In this document: one piece after another, positions 11,220 through 19,516 of the stretch
Numbering within the stretch: the first letter of the stretch is position 1
Layout of the letters: each line of letters starts with the position of its first letter
Source of the DNA: CAVQOB01 sp963714325
Lineage (GTDB): Bacteria; Pseudomonadota; Alphaproteobacteria; Rhizobiales; Hyphomicrobiaceae
Length of the DNA stretch: 64,000 nt
Assembly (NCBI GenBank): GCA_963714325.1
Contig: CAVQOB010000003.1
Location: 1-64,000, forward strand
Reading direction: 5' to 3'
Translations under genes and position numbers: made by a program
The notes under the pieces: model-generated
What the model was told of the DNA's origin: nothing
The model's input: only the letters and a program-made list of their open reading frames with translations
Databases searched by the model: none

Positions 11220-12128
11220 TTAGGCGGGCCGCGCCGCACCGAATCGTAGGGTGTTCCACCGCTGCCGCATCTTCGCCGCCGCTCTGACGAACGACTTGGG
11301 CATCTGCTGTGCCAGCCCCCGATGGAGTCCGGCCTTCAGTGACATCCTTCCCAGCCGAGTGAGTGGAACAAAATAGCGTGGCACGTCGACGCACTCGAAA
11401 CCATTAGCAATCTTGAACTCATCGAATCCTTGCGTGCCCCCGCCGCCCAGCGCACCGTAGACAAGGCACTTCATTTTCCGATCGGCACAGATCTCGACCG
11501 CCTTCGCGAGAATCGCGTTATTGACCGCCTTGTTGCGGTGGCTGACTTTCGAAAGAAAATTCATGAAGACGGCGTGTTCCTGACAGAACGTCACTTTCGC
11601 AAAGCCTATCATCTCGCCAGCAAAATACGCCGTTATGAACTGGCTCCTGTCCAAGAAAGTGCCGTGTCCTACCTTGAGTACATCCAAGTCTTTCTTGTAG
11701 TGCCGGTTGCGTTTGCCCTGACGAACTGGTGATTCGTCGTATATCGCCTTAACTCCCTCGAGTAGTGAGTCGGTGAACTCCTCCAAACGAACCTCTATGC
11801 CGCTCTTCAGTGCCTTTCGGAGCATGTTTCTCGGTTTGTTGTAGAGTTGCATCGTGAACCAGTCGTCATATGTCGTGATTGGGAGTACTGCGACCTTTTC
11901 ATTTTCGCGATAGAACGAGTGCCTTGGTACAGGATTGTTGACATCCCCTAACAGCGTGAAAATATCTGTGCGGGGACCTAATTTGCTCAACTCTCGAATA
12001 AAGGCCAACGGATCCTCGAGTTGGACGTAATTCTCGCTCTTTAGGCGTGCGGTCTTCAGAACGACTCCAGTGATCAGAAGCACCTTGCCCGCAACACAAC
12101 GTTCGATCGGACCTCTGGCACTCATCAT
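11220..12128 (-). CDS. FemAB/GNAT-like acyl- or aminoacyl-transferase
   Basis: Intact 302-residue protein. The N-terminal half contains VAVLPITTYDDWFTMQL and the C-terminal half AGEMIGFAKVTF followed by KCLVYGALGGGGTQGFDEFK. This is the double acetyltransferase-fold pattern of FemAB-related proteins that recur in exopolysaccharide clusters. The ATG at 12128 is only 3 bp after the stop of the upstream fragment, so the two are probably one operon. It may add an acyl or aminoacyl group to a sugar or lipid carrier, but substrate is unknown. Confidence 0.6.
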   Translation of the reverse strand: MMSARGPIERCVAGKVLLITGVVLKTARLKSENYVQLEDPLAFIRELSKLGPRTDIFTLLGDVNNPVPRHSFYRENEKVAVLPITTYDDWFTMQLYNKPRNMLRKALKSGIEVRLEEFTDSLLEGVKAIYDESPVRQGKRNRHYKKDLDVLKVGHGTFLDRSQFITAYFAGEMIGFAKVTFCQEHAVFMNFLSKVSHRNKAVNNAILAKAVEICADRKMKCLVYGALGGGGTQGFDEFKIANGFECVDVPRYFVPLTRLGRMSLKAGLHRGLAQQMPKSFVRAAAKMRQRWNTLRFGAARPA

Positions 12129-12131
12129 TAT

Positions 12132-12524
12132 CTACCCTTGCAGAGTCGGGGTATTACTGACGCTCACCCGCGCCTTGCTCTGCAGCAGAAGGGACAAAGC
12201 GTTATACATCGTCGCCTGCCCCCAATGGAGCATAGGAGCCTTGGAAGTAATGAGCGGATAGCGGCGGTAGTAGAAATACCCGTTAGCATCCTGCATGTTC
12301 TGGATGGTCCACTTAGCCACCCGCCATGCCAAGGGTAAAGCAGAGTCGTGGTCCGGCGCGAACCTCGTCAACGTCTCGATTGACTGCGACGCACACTGAA
12401 TGTCGATCGGTTGCGCGCGGTTATGGTAGTAGCGCGGTCGACCTGATTCCTCGAAGAATGTGTTAATGAAGTAATCGAAGCCTCGCTTCAACGCTTGCGC
12501 GTATTTGCCGATCCCAGTGTTTTC
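12132..12524 (-). CDS. C-terminal fragment of a helical polysaccharide-cluster protein
   Basis: The frame is open from 12,132 to the junction near 12,520. The protein reads GKYAQALKRGFDYFINTFF, then RPRYYHNRAQPIDIQCASQ and GYFYYRRYPLITSKAPMLHW. The alternating helical pattern with W/Y/H-rich turns fits the second half of an alpha-helical barrel-like protein often encoded beside FemAB-like genes in exopolysaccharide clusters. The function of that group is unknown to me. The N-terminal half is lost because the sequence switches to an arginase gene. Confidence 0.5.
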   Translation of the reverse strand, partial: ENTGIGKYAQALKRGFDYFINTFFEESGRPRYYHNRAQPIDIQCASQSIETLTRFAPDHDSALPLAWRVAKWTIQNMQDANGYFYYRRYPLITSKAPMLHWGQATMYNALSLLLQSKARVSVSNTPTLQG

Positions 12525-12526
12525 CC

Positions 12527-12823
12527 ATGGCCGATTTCCTTGATCCGTCCATCGCGCCGGGCGTCGGCACCCCAGTCAACGGCGGCGCTACATGGCGCGA
12601 GGCGCATCTTGCGATGGAAATGCTGGCAGACAGCGGCCTGGTCACGTCGATGGACATTGTCGAATTGAACCCGTTCCTTGATGAGCGCGGCAAAACCGCC
12701 AAAGCACTCGTCGATCTGACGGCGAGCATTTTCGGCCAGCGCATCTACGAGGCCGTGGATGCGGCGGCATTTGTCGCCGGTACTGGTGGACATGCGAAAG
12801 CGGAAATGCTCCTATCCGTTTGA
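12527..12823 (+). CDS. arginase, C-terminal fragment
   Basis: Open from the junction. ADFLDPSIAPGVGTPVNGG contains the D-x-LDP...GTPV-GG metal-site region of the arginase/agmatinase/ureohydrolase family, and LVTSMDIVELNPFLDERGKT is the conserved C-terminal strand and helix. The first two thirds of the enzyme are missing. Arginase hydrolyses arginine to ornithine and urea. It lies 63 bp before an ABC permease pair of the arginine/ornithine/octopine type, which suggests an arginine uptake and use operon. The apparent ATG at 12527 is internal to the gene, not a true start. Confidence 0.85.
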   Translation: MADFLDPSIAPGVGTPVNGGATWREAHLAMEMLADSGLVTSMDIVELNPFLDERGKTAKALVDLTASIFGQRIYEAVDAAAFVAGTGGHAKAEMLLSV

Positions 12824-12886
12824 TGGATACGGAAATGAAGTTGATTGTAGGGACAGCCTGAAAACAGGCGTCGGGGAACAGACAAA

Positions 12887-13600
12887 ATGGAAACATTGGC
12901 GCTGCTCGGCTTTGGGCCGAATGGCTGGGGAGACGAAATCCTGGCCGGCGTCGGCGTTACCATCGCGCTGGCACTGGCAACACTTCCGGTCGGTCTGACA
13001 ATCGGTTTCTTCGTAGCGCTTGGCAAACAGTCGGAAGAATCATCGATCCGTCTGGCCGCCAATATCTACACGACGATTTTCCGAGGCCTGCCCGAGCTGC
13101 TGACGCTGTTCATCGTTTTTTACGGCGCGCAGATCGGCATTCAGAGCCTGTTTGCCGCCATTACCGGCTCTGAAACGGTCATCGAGGTCAACGCATTCGT
13201 TTCCGGCATGATCGCTCTCGGCGTGGTGTTTTCTTCCTATGCCTCTGAAGTCTTTCTTTCCGCTTTCAAGGCAATTCCCAAGGGCCAGTATGAGGGCGGC
13301 TGGTCTGTGGGACTGTCCGGCTGGCACACGATGCGGCTGATCATCCTGCCGCAGCTGATCAAGATCGCCCTGCCCGGCCTGGCCAATTTGTGGCTGATCC
13401 TCCTCAAAGATACAGCGCTGGTTTCGGCCGTCGGCCTTGCCGATATCCTGCGCCAGACCGGTATTGCCGCGCGCGTGACCAAACATGCCTTCCTGTTCTT
13501 CGGTACCGCGTGCATGATCTATCTGTTGCTGGCGATCATCTCGTCTTACTTCATCAACATGATCAGTGACTGGGCCTCAAAAAGTGAGGCCGCACGATGA
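12887..13600 (+). CDS. polar amino-acid ABC transporter permease (HisQ/OccQ type)
   Basis: Intact 237-residue protein with about five membrane helices. It starts METLALLGFGPNGWGDEILA and carries the cytoplasmic EAA loop near GGWSVGLSGWHTMRLIILPQ, which contacts the ATPase subunit. It belongs to the HisMQ/ArtMQ/OccQM permeases importing basic amino acids or opines. The arginase immediately upstream makes arginine or ornithine the likely substrate. The last codons overlap the next permease start (ATGA). The ATPase and binding-protein genes are not in the window. Confidence 0.9.
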   Translation: METLALLGFGPNGWGDEILAGVGVTIALALATLPVGLTIGFFVALGKQSEESSIRLAANIYTTIFRGLPELLTLFIVFYGAQIGIQSLFAAITGSETVIEVNAFVSGMIALGVVFSSYASEVFLSAFKAIPKGQYEGGWSVGLSGWHTMRLIILPQLIKIALPGLANLWLILLKDTALVSAVGLADILRQTGIAARVTKHAFLFFGTACMIYLLLAIISSYFINMISDWASKSEAAR

Positions 13601-14417
13601 GCACCGTTCAAGCGCGTATCGACAAGCCAGCACCGCCAGCAAAGCCGTGGACGCGCGAGCGCATGATCGGCTGGGCGCTGGTTGGTGTCTGGGTGCTGTT
13701 GTTCGCTACCCTTGCACTGTGGATGGTCGCGGGCTGGAACCCTGAGCTTTTTGACAGATATTACCCAAAATATGTCAGCGGCCTGATCGTCACACTCAAG
13801 CTTGTCGCGGCCTCGATCATTCTGGGCGCACTGCTGTCATTTCCGCTTGCCATGATGCGCATGTCGAAGAACAGGATCATCAATGGCATTGCCTACGCCT
13901 ATGTCTATTTCTTCCGCGGCACGCCGTTGCTGGCGCAGACATTCCTGATCTATTACGGTCTCGGCGAGTTCCGCCCGCAGCTGGAATCTGTCGGTCTCTG
14001 GGGCTTTTTCAAGGATGCGTGGAACTGCGGTGTCTTTGCATTCACGCTGAACACAGCAGCATATCAGGCTGAAATCCTGCGCGGCGCTATCATCAGCGTC
14101 GCTCCTGGCCAATGGGAGGGCGCAGCTTCCTCGGCTTGCCGAAATGGCTGACCTTTTTCAAAGTCATCTTGCCGCAGGCCCTGGTCGTTGCCCTGCGCCC
14201 TTATGGCAACGAAATCATCCTGATGATCAAGGGATCGGCCGTTGTCGCTATCATCACCGTCTATGATCTGATGGGTGAAACCCGCCGCGCCTATGCCCGC
14301 TCATTCGATTTCCAGACCTACATCTGGGCGGCGTTTATCTATCTCATCATCGTCGAGATGATCCGCAATCTCTGGGATGCGATGGAAAAGCGGCTGACGC
14401 GGCATCTGGTCAGATAG
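13597..14417 (+). CDS. polar amino-acid ABC transporter permease (HisM/OccM type), frameshifted
   Basis: Second permease of the pair, starting MSTVQARIDKPAPPAKPW. The first frame ends prematurely after SVAPGQWEGAA. Near 14,120 the sequence continues in another frame as FLGLPKWLTFFKVILPQAL and ENIV-like RPYGNEIILMIKGSAVV, ending at 14,417. Joined, it is about 270 residues with the EAA loop intact and matches the usual length. It pairs with the upstream permease to form the membrane channel of a basic-amino-acid importer. The single indel sits in a short G/C-rich run and is probably a sequencing error. Confidence 0.88.
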
Positions 14418-14735
14418 TGTCCGGAGACGCAGGGCAGCCGGCGGGGGGAACACCGGCTGCCAGTCTGCGGCAAGTGATGGTCCTCAGTCTGCCGCTTTCC
14501 GAAACGATGACGATTTTACCTTCAGTATCGACATTGAAGTATTGGGTAATGGTCTCGCCATCGCGTACGACAACGCGCTTTTTCAGCTGGGCGCCAATCG
14601 AGCCAGTTGGGCTGGCATCAGTCGACGGACGGGAATTGGCCGAGTGGCATGGAGTTCAGATCAAAAGATCTGCGCGCTGGCAAATGAAATTGAGGCGATC
14701 AGAGCGGACAGTGTGACGAGAGCATACTTTTTCAT
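14411..14735 (-). CDS. small secreted protein of unknown function, frameshifted
   Basis: The start at 14735 follows an AAGGAAAC ribosome-binding site and gives a clean signal peptide (MKKYALVTLSALIASISFAS-A). The mature part is broken by indels near 14,680 and 14,600. In the last frame it reads QLKKRVVVRDGETITQYF and then DTEGKIVIVSESGRL, a beta-rich pattern, ending near 14,411 and slightly overlapping the convergent permease end. Likely periplasmic, about 100 residues. I do not recognise the family. Confidence 0.5.
14434..14462. terminator. 9-bp stem-loop between convergent genes
   Basis: GGCAGCCGG pairs perfectly with CCGGCTGCC around an 11-nt loop. It follows the permease stop by 17 bp and lies near the 3' end of a leftward small gene. 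No clear T-run follows on either strand, so it may be a weak bidirectional terminator or mRNA-protecting hairpin. Confidence 0.4.
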
Positions 14736-14875
14736 GTCTTGTTTCCTTCAGATTTCCCCGGACGGATTTCCGGGTTTTCGCGGCACCGCGTTGTTGGTGT
14801 CGTTTGACCCCCTTGATATGATTGATTGTTTCAAAGTAATTTAATACCTGCAATATTCCATATGACTTATGCCTA

Positions 14876-15807
14876 ATGGGAATGAAAATGGATATGGATT
14901 CCGCCTTCCGCGTCTTCGTGCGCGTTGCAGAAACCGAGAGCTTCTCGCTGGCGGCCAAGCAACTAGGGTTGGGACAACCCGCTGTCTCCAAGCAGATTTC
15001 GACACTCGAAAACGAACTTGGCGCGCGTCTATCTGCACCGCACAACACGGTCGATCACTTTGACAGACGAAGGCCGCGAGTTTCTCGGCCATGCACGCCA
15101 TGCTGTTGCCGCCACAGACTTTGCGCTGGAGCGCGTTCAACGCGTCAAAGGCAAGGCCAGCGGCCTGATGCGCCTGTCGTGCCAGACCGGATTTGGCCGG
15201 ATGGAAGTCGTGCCGCGACTTACCAGCCATTCTGGCAAACTTCCCTGATCTCGATATTGATTTGTCGCTGCATGACAGCTGGCCCAATCTGGTGGAGCAA
15301 GGCATCGATCTGCGCATCCATGTCGGCGAAGTCGAGGACGAAACGGTTATCGCCCAGTTGATCGGCCACAAGCCGATCTGGCTTTTCGCTTCACAATCCT
15401 ATGTCGATAAATTTGGCACACCGAAGTCTCCGGACGACCTCGTCAATCACCAGATCATTCGCTTCAACGGCACTGGCAACAGGCGGCGCTGGGACTTTGC
15501 CAAGGATGGCAAAACCCAGTCGCTCGATTTGAAACCGCGCCTCAGCATCAACAATCTGGATGCCCTGTGCGAAGCCGTAAACGCCGGTGTCGGCATTTCG
15601 AGCGGCCCGGTATGGTGGTTTGATAGCGTTCTTGGCAAATGCTCTGTCGTTCGTCTTCTGCCGGACTATGACATGGGCACAGTCCCACTCTACGCAGCCT
15701 ATCCAAGCCGCCGGTTTGTGCCCCAGAAAGTCAGGATATTCATCGACTATCTCAAAGAAGAATTCCGCAAGTACGAGGAACTGCATCTCAATTGCGCAGT
15801 CTGCTAA
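14876..15807 (+). CDS. LysR-family transcriptional regulator, frameshifted
   Basis: The start at 14876 gives MGMKMDMDSAFRVFVRV, followed by a LysR winged helix-turn-helix (ESFSLAAKQLGLGQPAVSKQ, residues about 22-41). The frame changes near 15,035 (HRTTRSITLTDEGREFLGHA) and near 15,230 (ILANFPDLDIDLSLHDSW). The C-terminal effector-binding domain includes LIGHKPIWLFASQSYVDKFG and AVNAGVGISSGPVWW. Total is about 310 residues, normal for the family. In the same direction as the 3-hydroxyisobutyrate-dehydrogenase-like gene, 139 bp further on; its target is unknown. Confidence 0.88.
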
Positions 15808-15946
15808 TTTCACCGCAAAGCAATTGATCATCGCCTTAGCATGCACGCGTATTAGGTTGATTTGACTCTATAAATCCAATGTCACAATTGCGTCTGATAG
15901 CCTGAAATGGCATGACTTTCTCGTTGCAAATCAAAGGAATTCCAAT

Positions 15947-16818
15947 ATGGCAAAAGTTGCCTTTCTCGGCCTTGGCGTCATGGGTTATCCAATGGCAGCG
16001 CACTTGAAGAACAAGGGCGGTCACGAGGTGACGGTCTATAACCGCACCACCGCCAAGGCTGAAACAATGGGTGGCACAGCATGGCGGCGCAATGGCGCAA
16101 ACGCCGGCGCAAGCCGCAAGCGATCAGGATTTTGTCTTTGCCTGCGTCGGCAATGACGATGATCTTCGCCAAGTCGACGCTCGGCCAAAACGGCGCGTTC
16201 GCCGCCATGAAACAAGGCGCGATCTTTGTTGACCACACCACCGCGTCCGCCGAAGTTGCTCGCGAGCTTGATCTGGCCGCCAAGGCACTCGGCCTCGGCT
16301 TTGTCGATGCGCCGGTTTCCGGCGGACAAGCAGGCGCGGAAAACGGCGTGCTCACGGTCATGTGCGGTGGCGATGAAGCGACCTTTGAGACCGCCAAACC
16401 CATCATCGAATCCTATGCCCGCATGATTGGCCTGATGGGTCCGGCAGGCGCGGGCCAGTTGGCCAAAATGGTCAACCAGATTTGCATTGCCGGTCTCGTT
16501 CAGGGCCTTGCCGAGGGTATCCACTTCGCCAAGAAGGCGGGCCTTGAAGTCGAGCCTTTGATCGCAGTCCTGTCCAAGGGCGCAGCCGGTTCCTGGCAAA
16601 TGGAAAACCGCCACAAGACCATGAATGCCAGCAAGTTCGACTTCGGCTTTGCCGTCGATTGGATGCGCAAAGATCTCGGCATCTGCCTGGCAGAAGCCAG
16701 CCGCAACGGCGCAACGCTTCCGGTTACGGCGCTGGTCGATCAGTTTTATGGCGAAGTGCAAAAACTTGGCGGCAATCGTTGGGACACATCGAGCCTGTTG
16801 GCGCGGCTGGAGAAGTGA
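15947..16818 (+). CDS. 3-hydroxyisobutyrate dehydrogenase-family oxidoreductase, frameshifted
   Basis: Starts MAKVAFLGLGVMGYPMAAHL, whose GxGxxG-type loop binds NAD(P). Indels between about 16,050 and 16,180 disrupt the second half of the Rossmann domain. The remainder is intact: FVDAPVSGGQAGAENGVL (substrate-binding DAPVSGG) and GPAGAGQLAKMVNQ, whose Lys is the catalytic residue. About 290 residues, the usual length. The family oxidises beta-hydroxyacids such as 3-hydroxyisobutyrate, tartronate semialdehyde or related acids, and exact substrate is not readable. A good ribosome-binding site (AAAGGAATTCC) precedes the start. Confidence 0.88.
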
Positions 16819-16821
16819 TCC

Positions 16822-17571
16822 GTGGTTGCGCTGTCACCAGCATCAACGTCCGCTGAAATCATCGCGCATCTGCGGTCAATCGGCTCTGAGGAAAACCGCC
16901 AGGGCATGAAGCGCTATGGTATCAGGATCGAGCGGGCGCTCGGCATATCCCACGGAGTGCAGCGCGACATTGCCCGGCGCATCAAGCGCAACCATGAACG
17001 CGCATTCGAATTGTGGGACAGCGGCATCATGGAAGCGCAGTTCATCGCATCAGTCACTGCCGATCCCAAGCGTTTCACCGCTGAAGACGCCTGGCGCTGG
17101 GCGGCAGAATTTGATTCATGGGATATCGTTGATGGCGTCACCGATCTTTTCGTCGATTGCGACGCCTGGAAAAGCCTGATCGAAGACTTTGCAGCCGACG
17201 AGCGCGAATTTGTCCGCCGCGCCGCATTCGCCATGATGGCCTGGTCGTCAGTTCACCGCAAGAACGAACCGGATGCGACCATTGCAGGCTTCTTTCCGCT
17301 CATTCGCCAACACGCCGGTGACTCACGCAATTTTGTCTGGAAGGCTGTCAGTTGGGCGTTGCGCTCCATCGGCAAACGATCGTTGGGTTTGAATAAGTCG
17401 GCGGTAGAATTGGCGCGTGAATTGGCAGGTTCAACTGGCAATACCACCCGCCGCATTGGCAAGGACGCACTGCGCGAACTGACCGTCGAAAAGACGCTCG
17501 ATGGCATTATGCGGCGCGAGGCGAACCGAGCAAAAAAGCGCACTGATAAGGCCTCAGGAAGCGCCGCCTGA
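16822..17571 (+). CDS. AlkD-like DNA alkylation repair protein
   Basis: Intact 249-residue protein starting from GTG four bases after the previous stop, so probably co-translated. Tandem HEAT-like helical repeats are visible, with DAWRWAAEFDSWDIVDGVTD, FVRRAAFAMMAWSSVHRK and RNFVWKAVSWALRSIGKR. The W/D/R pattern is that of the AlkD/AlkC superfamily, HEAT-repeat glycosylases or DNA-binding proteins that act on alkylated bases. The Arg-rich C-terminus fits DNA contact. Its 3' end overlaps the convergent Lrp-type regulator gene by 18 bp. Confidence 0.85.
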   Translation: MVALSPASTSAEIIAHLRSIGSEENRQGMKRYGIRIERALGISHGVQRDIARRIKRNHERAFELWDSGIMEAQFIASVTADPKRFTAEDAWRWAAEFDSWDIVDGVTDLFVDCDAWKSLIEDFAADEREFVRRAAFAMMAWSSVHRKNEPDATIAGFFPLIRQHAGDSRNFVWKAVSWALRSIGKRSLGLNKSAVELARELAGSTGNTTRRIGKDALRELTVEKTLDGIMRREANRAKKRTDKASGSAA

Positions 17572-18042
17572 ATCTTTGTCGAGCACCATGTAATCAAGCG
17601 GCAGTTGCGTGGTGTATTTGATCTGCTCCATCGCGAACACAGAAGACACATCGCGGATTTCAATCTTGGCGATCATCCGCTTATAGAATGCGTCATAAGC
17701 GGCAATATCCGGCACGACCACCTTCAGCAGATAGTCCACATCGCCAGACATGCGATAAAATTCGACCACTTCGGGAAACTCGGTCACAACCTCGGAAAAC
17801 CGTTTCAGCCATTCTATGTTATGCGCTGCGGTTCGGATCGAGGCGAAAACCGTAACCTTGGTGTTGACCTTTTCCGGATCCAGCACCGCCACCCGGCGCT
17901 TGATGACGCCGTCTTCCTCCAGTTTCTGGATGCGCCGCCAGCATGGCGTCGTCGACAAACCGACCTTTTTGGCAATGTCGGCAACAGCCAGTGTTGCATC
18001 TTCCTGCAGCAGGCGAAGTATCTTGCGGTCAAGGCGGTCCAT
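17554..18042 (-). CDS. Lrp/AsnC-family transcriptional regulator
   Basis: The start at 18042 (MDRLDRKILRLLQEDATLA) is preferred, since the longer frame adds 60 residues with no family counterpart. The N-terminal helix-turn-helix is VADIAKKVGLSTTPCWRRIQ, followed by the conserved KLEEDGVIKRRVAVLDP. The C-terminal RAM/ligand domain contains VVEFYRMSGDVDYLLKVVVP. About 162 residues, the normal length. Such proteins bind amino acids and control amino-acid metabolism or transport. It is intact, and divergent from nothing nearby, so its target is unclear. Confidence 0.92.
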   Translation of the reverse strand: MDRLDRKILRLLQEDATLAVADIAKKVGLSTTPCWRRIQKLEEDGVIKRRVAVLDPEKVNTKVTVFASIRTAAHNIEWLKRFSEVVTEFPEVVEFYRMSGDVDYLLKVVVPDIAAYDAFYKRMIAKIEIRDVSSVFAMEQIKYTTQLPLDYMVLDKDSGGAS

Positions 18043-18179
18043 AGATGGCTCCGTAGAATGATTTTCTCCAATATCGCCAAATTGCATGATCACGCAAGAT
18101 GTTTTTTCTTGAATATCGCCAATAATGAAACATGGTTTCAAAATTGGCGCAATTTTTTGGATCGGCGGTTGACTCGTGC

Positions 18180-18791
18180 TTAAGCTTGCGCCGAGGGCCT
18201 CGCAGAAATCAGATCGCGCCATCGCAAAACATGAACCAACTCACTTGGCACCGCCACGCGCGTCAACCTCATGAAATCCAAGGCAACAAAACCGGTAATA
18301 TCAGCGATCGAAAATTCATCACCGGCAGCGTATCTGCTATCCGCCAGATGCGCGTTAAATAAGCGCAGGAAATCAAGCATTTTTGGCTTGTTCGCTTCGC
18401 CCCATTCCGGAACTTGCGGCACCTCCCACTCCTTCATCGCCGGGTGAATATGGCGAAAAACCGCTGCAACTGCGTAGAAGTAATTCAGCTCGAGACGGCG
18501 GTTCCACATTTCGACCTGCGCTTTGCCAAGCGCGTCGCGCCCGAACAGCGCCGGTTCCGGCTGCAATTCCTCGAAATAGCGGCAGATGGCAACGGTCTCC
18601 GTCAATATCGTGCCGTCATCCAATTCAAGAACCGGCAGGCGCTGTAAAGGATTGCGGCTGGAAATCTCATCCGCCTTATGCCCCATGGCCCCCATATCGA
18701 CGATCACCATCGGCACTTCAATGCTTTTTTCGGCCAGAAACATGCGAACCCGTCGCGGGTTTGGTGCTCTGCCGCCATCATAGAGCTTCAT
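18180..18791 (-). CDS. glutathione S-transferase family protein
   Basis: Intact 203-residue protein. The thioredoxin-like N-terminal half starts MKLYDGGRAPNPRRVRMFLA, with the conserved cis-Pro in LQRLPVLELDDGTILTET. The all-helical C-terminal half contains DEFSIADITGFVALDFM, matching the N-capping box of GSTs. Soluble and probably cytoplasmic, conjugating glutathione to electrophiles, although many such bacterial proteins have no known substrate. It lies in a leftward run with the nuclease gene (20 bp apart). Confidence 0.9.
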   Translation of the reverse strand: MKLYDGGRAPNPRRVRMFLAEKSIEVPMVIVDMGAMGHKADEISSRNPLQRLPVLELDDGTILTETVAICRYFEELQPEPALFGRDALGKAQVEMWNRRLELNYFYAVAAVFRHIHPAMKEWEVPQVPEWGEANKPKMLDFLRLFNAHLADSRYAAGDEFSIADITGFVALDFMRLTRVAVPSELVHVLRWRDLISARPSAQA

Positions 18792-18811
18792 CGCTTCTCT
18801 CCCTTTGTCCC

Positions 18812-19459
18812 CTATTCAAGCCCAATCAACCGGCGAAGGAAAGCCGACACTTTGTGCCAAAAGTCATGCGGCGCATCCTGTGCTGCCGACGCAGCTTCAT
18901 GCGTCTTGCGCCATTCGGCCGGGCGGATGAAATCGCCCTGCCACAAGCCAAGCCCGGCTTTGCGCGCGGCGCTCTCCTCGGAAGAATACTGGCCGTAAGC
19001 GACCGCCCAGCCTGAGGCGACCATTTGCCGGTTCAGCTCGGTCTTGCCCGCTGTGCAGGTGCCCAGAAACCGTCCGTAAAAGTCGGTTTGCCAGCCCGTG
19101 CAACGCACTTGACCATCAGCAGACAGCGCAGCGAGTTTCTTTCGTGCCTCGCGCCCGCAATTGAACGGGCCGGTCTTGCCAGTGCAGGTCTGGTTATACT
19201 CAGGCGCGTCAATGCCCTCCAGCCGGATGCGCTGGCCTCCCAGCTCGATCGTGTCACCATCGGCAATCACCGCCCTGCCCTGATGGCTGACATCCTCAAT
19301 CTGGCCGTAGCGCACAATGACAAAAACGAGGACACCGAAAAATAACAGCGTCACAGCCCAATCCAAACCCGGATTGCGCCGCTGCACAGTCCGGTATCGC
19401 CGCCGTTGCCATGCCATCAATTTGTCGCCGATGCCAAAAGTGAACTGTTCATTAATCAT
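18812..19459 (-). CDS. membrane-anchored thermonuclease-family (SNase-like) nuclease
   Basis: Intact 215-residue protein. A hydrophobic helix at about residues 33-50 (WAVTLLFFGVLVFVIV) anchors the protein, and the SNase fold follows outside the membrane. The active-site region contains VIADGDTIELGGQRIRLEG and IDAPEYNQTC, followed by DFYGRFLGTC, giving the catalytic Arg/Asp/Glu pattern of staphylococcal nuclease. Likely degrades nucleic acid in the periplasm using calcium. Common in Hyphomicrobiales genomes. Confidence 0.9.
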   Translation of the reverse strand: MINEQFTFGIGDKLMAWQRRRYRTVQRRNPGLDWAVTLLFFGVLVFVIVRYGQIEDVSHQGRAVIADGDTIELGGQRIRLEGIDAPEYNQTCTGKTGPFNCGREARKKLAALSADGQVRCTGWQTDFYGRFLGTCTAGKTELNRQMVASGWAVAYGQYSSEESAARKAGLGLWQGDFIRPAEWRKTHEAASAAQDAPHDFWHKVSAFLRRLIGLE

Positions 19460-19516
19460 GCCGCATTAGGGTTCGTTGACCATAGATCAACGGGATCGTC
19501 CAGCAAGTCCAACTCC

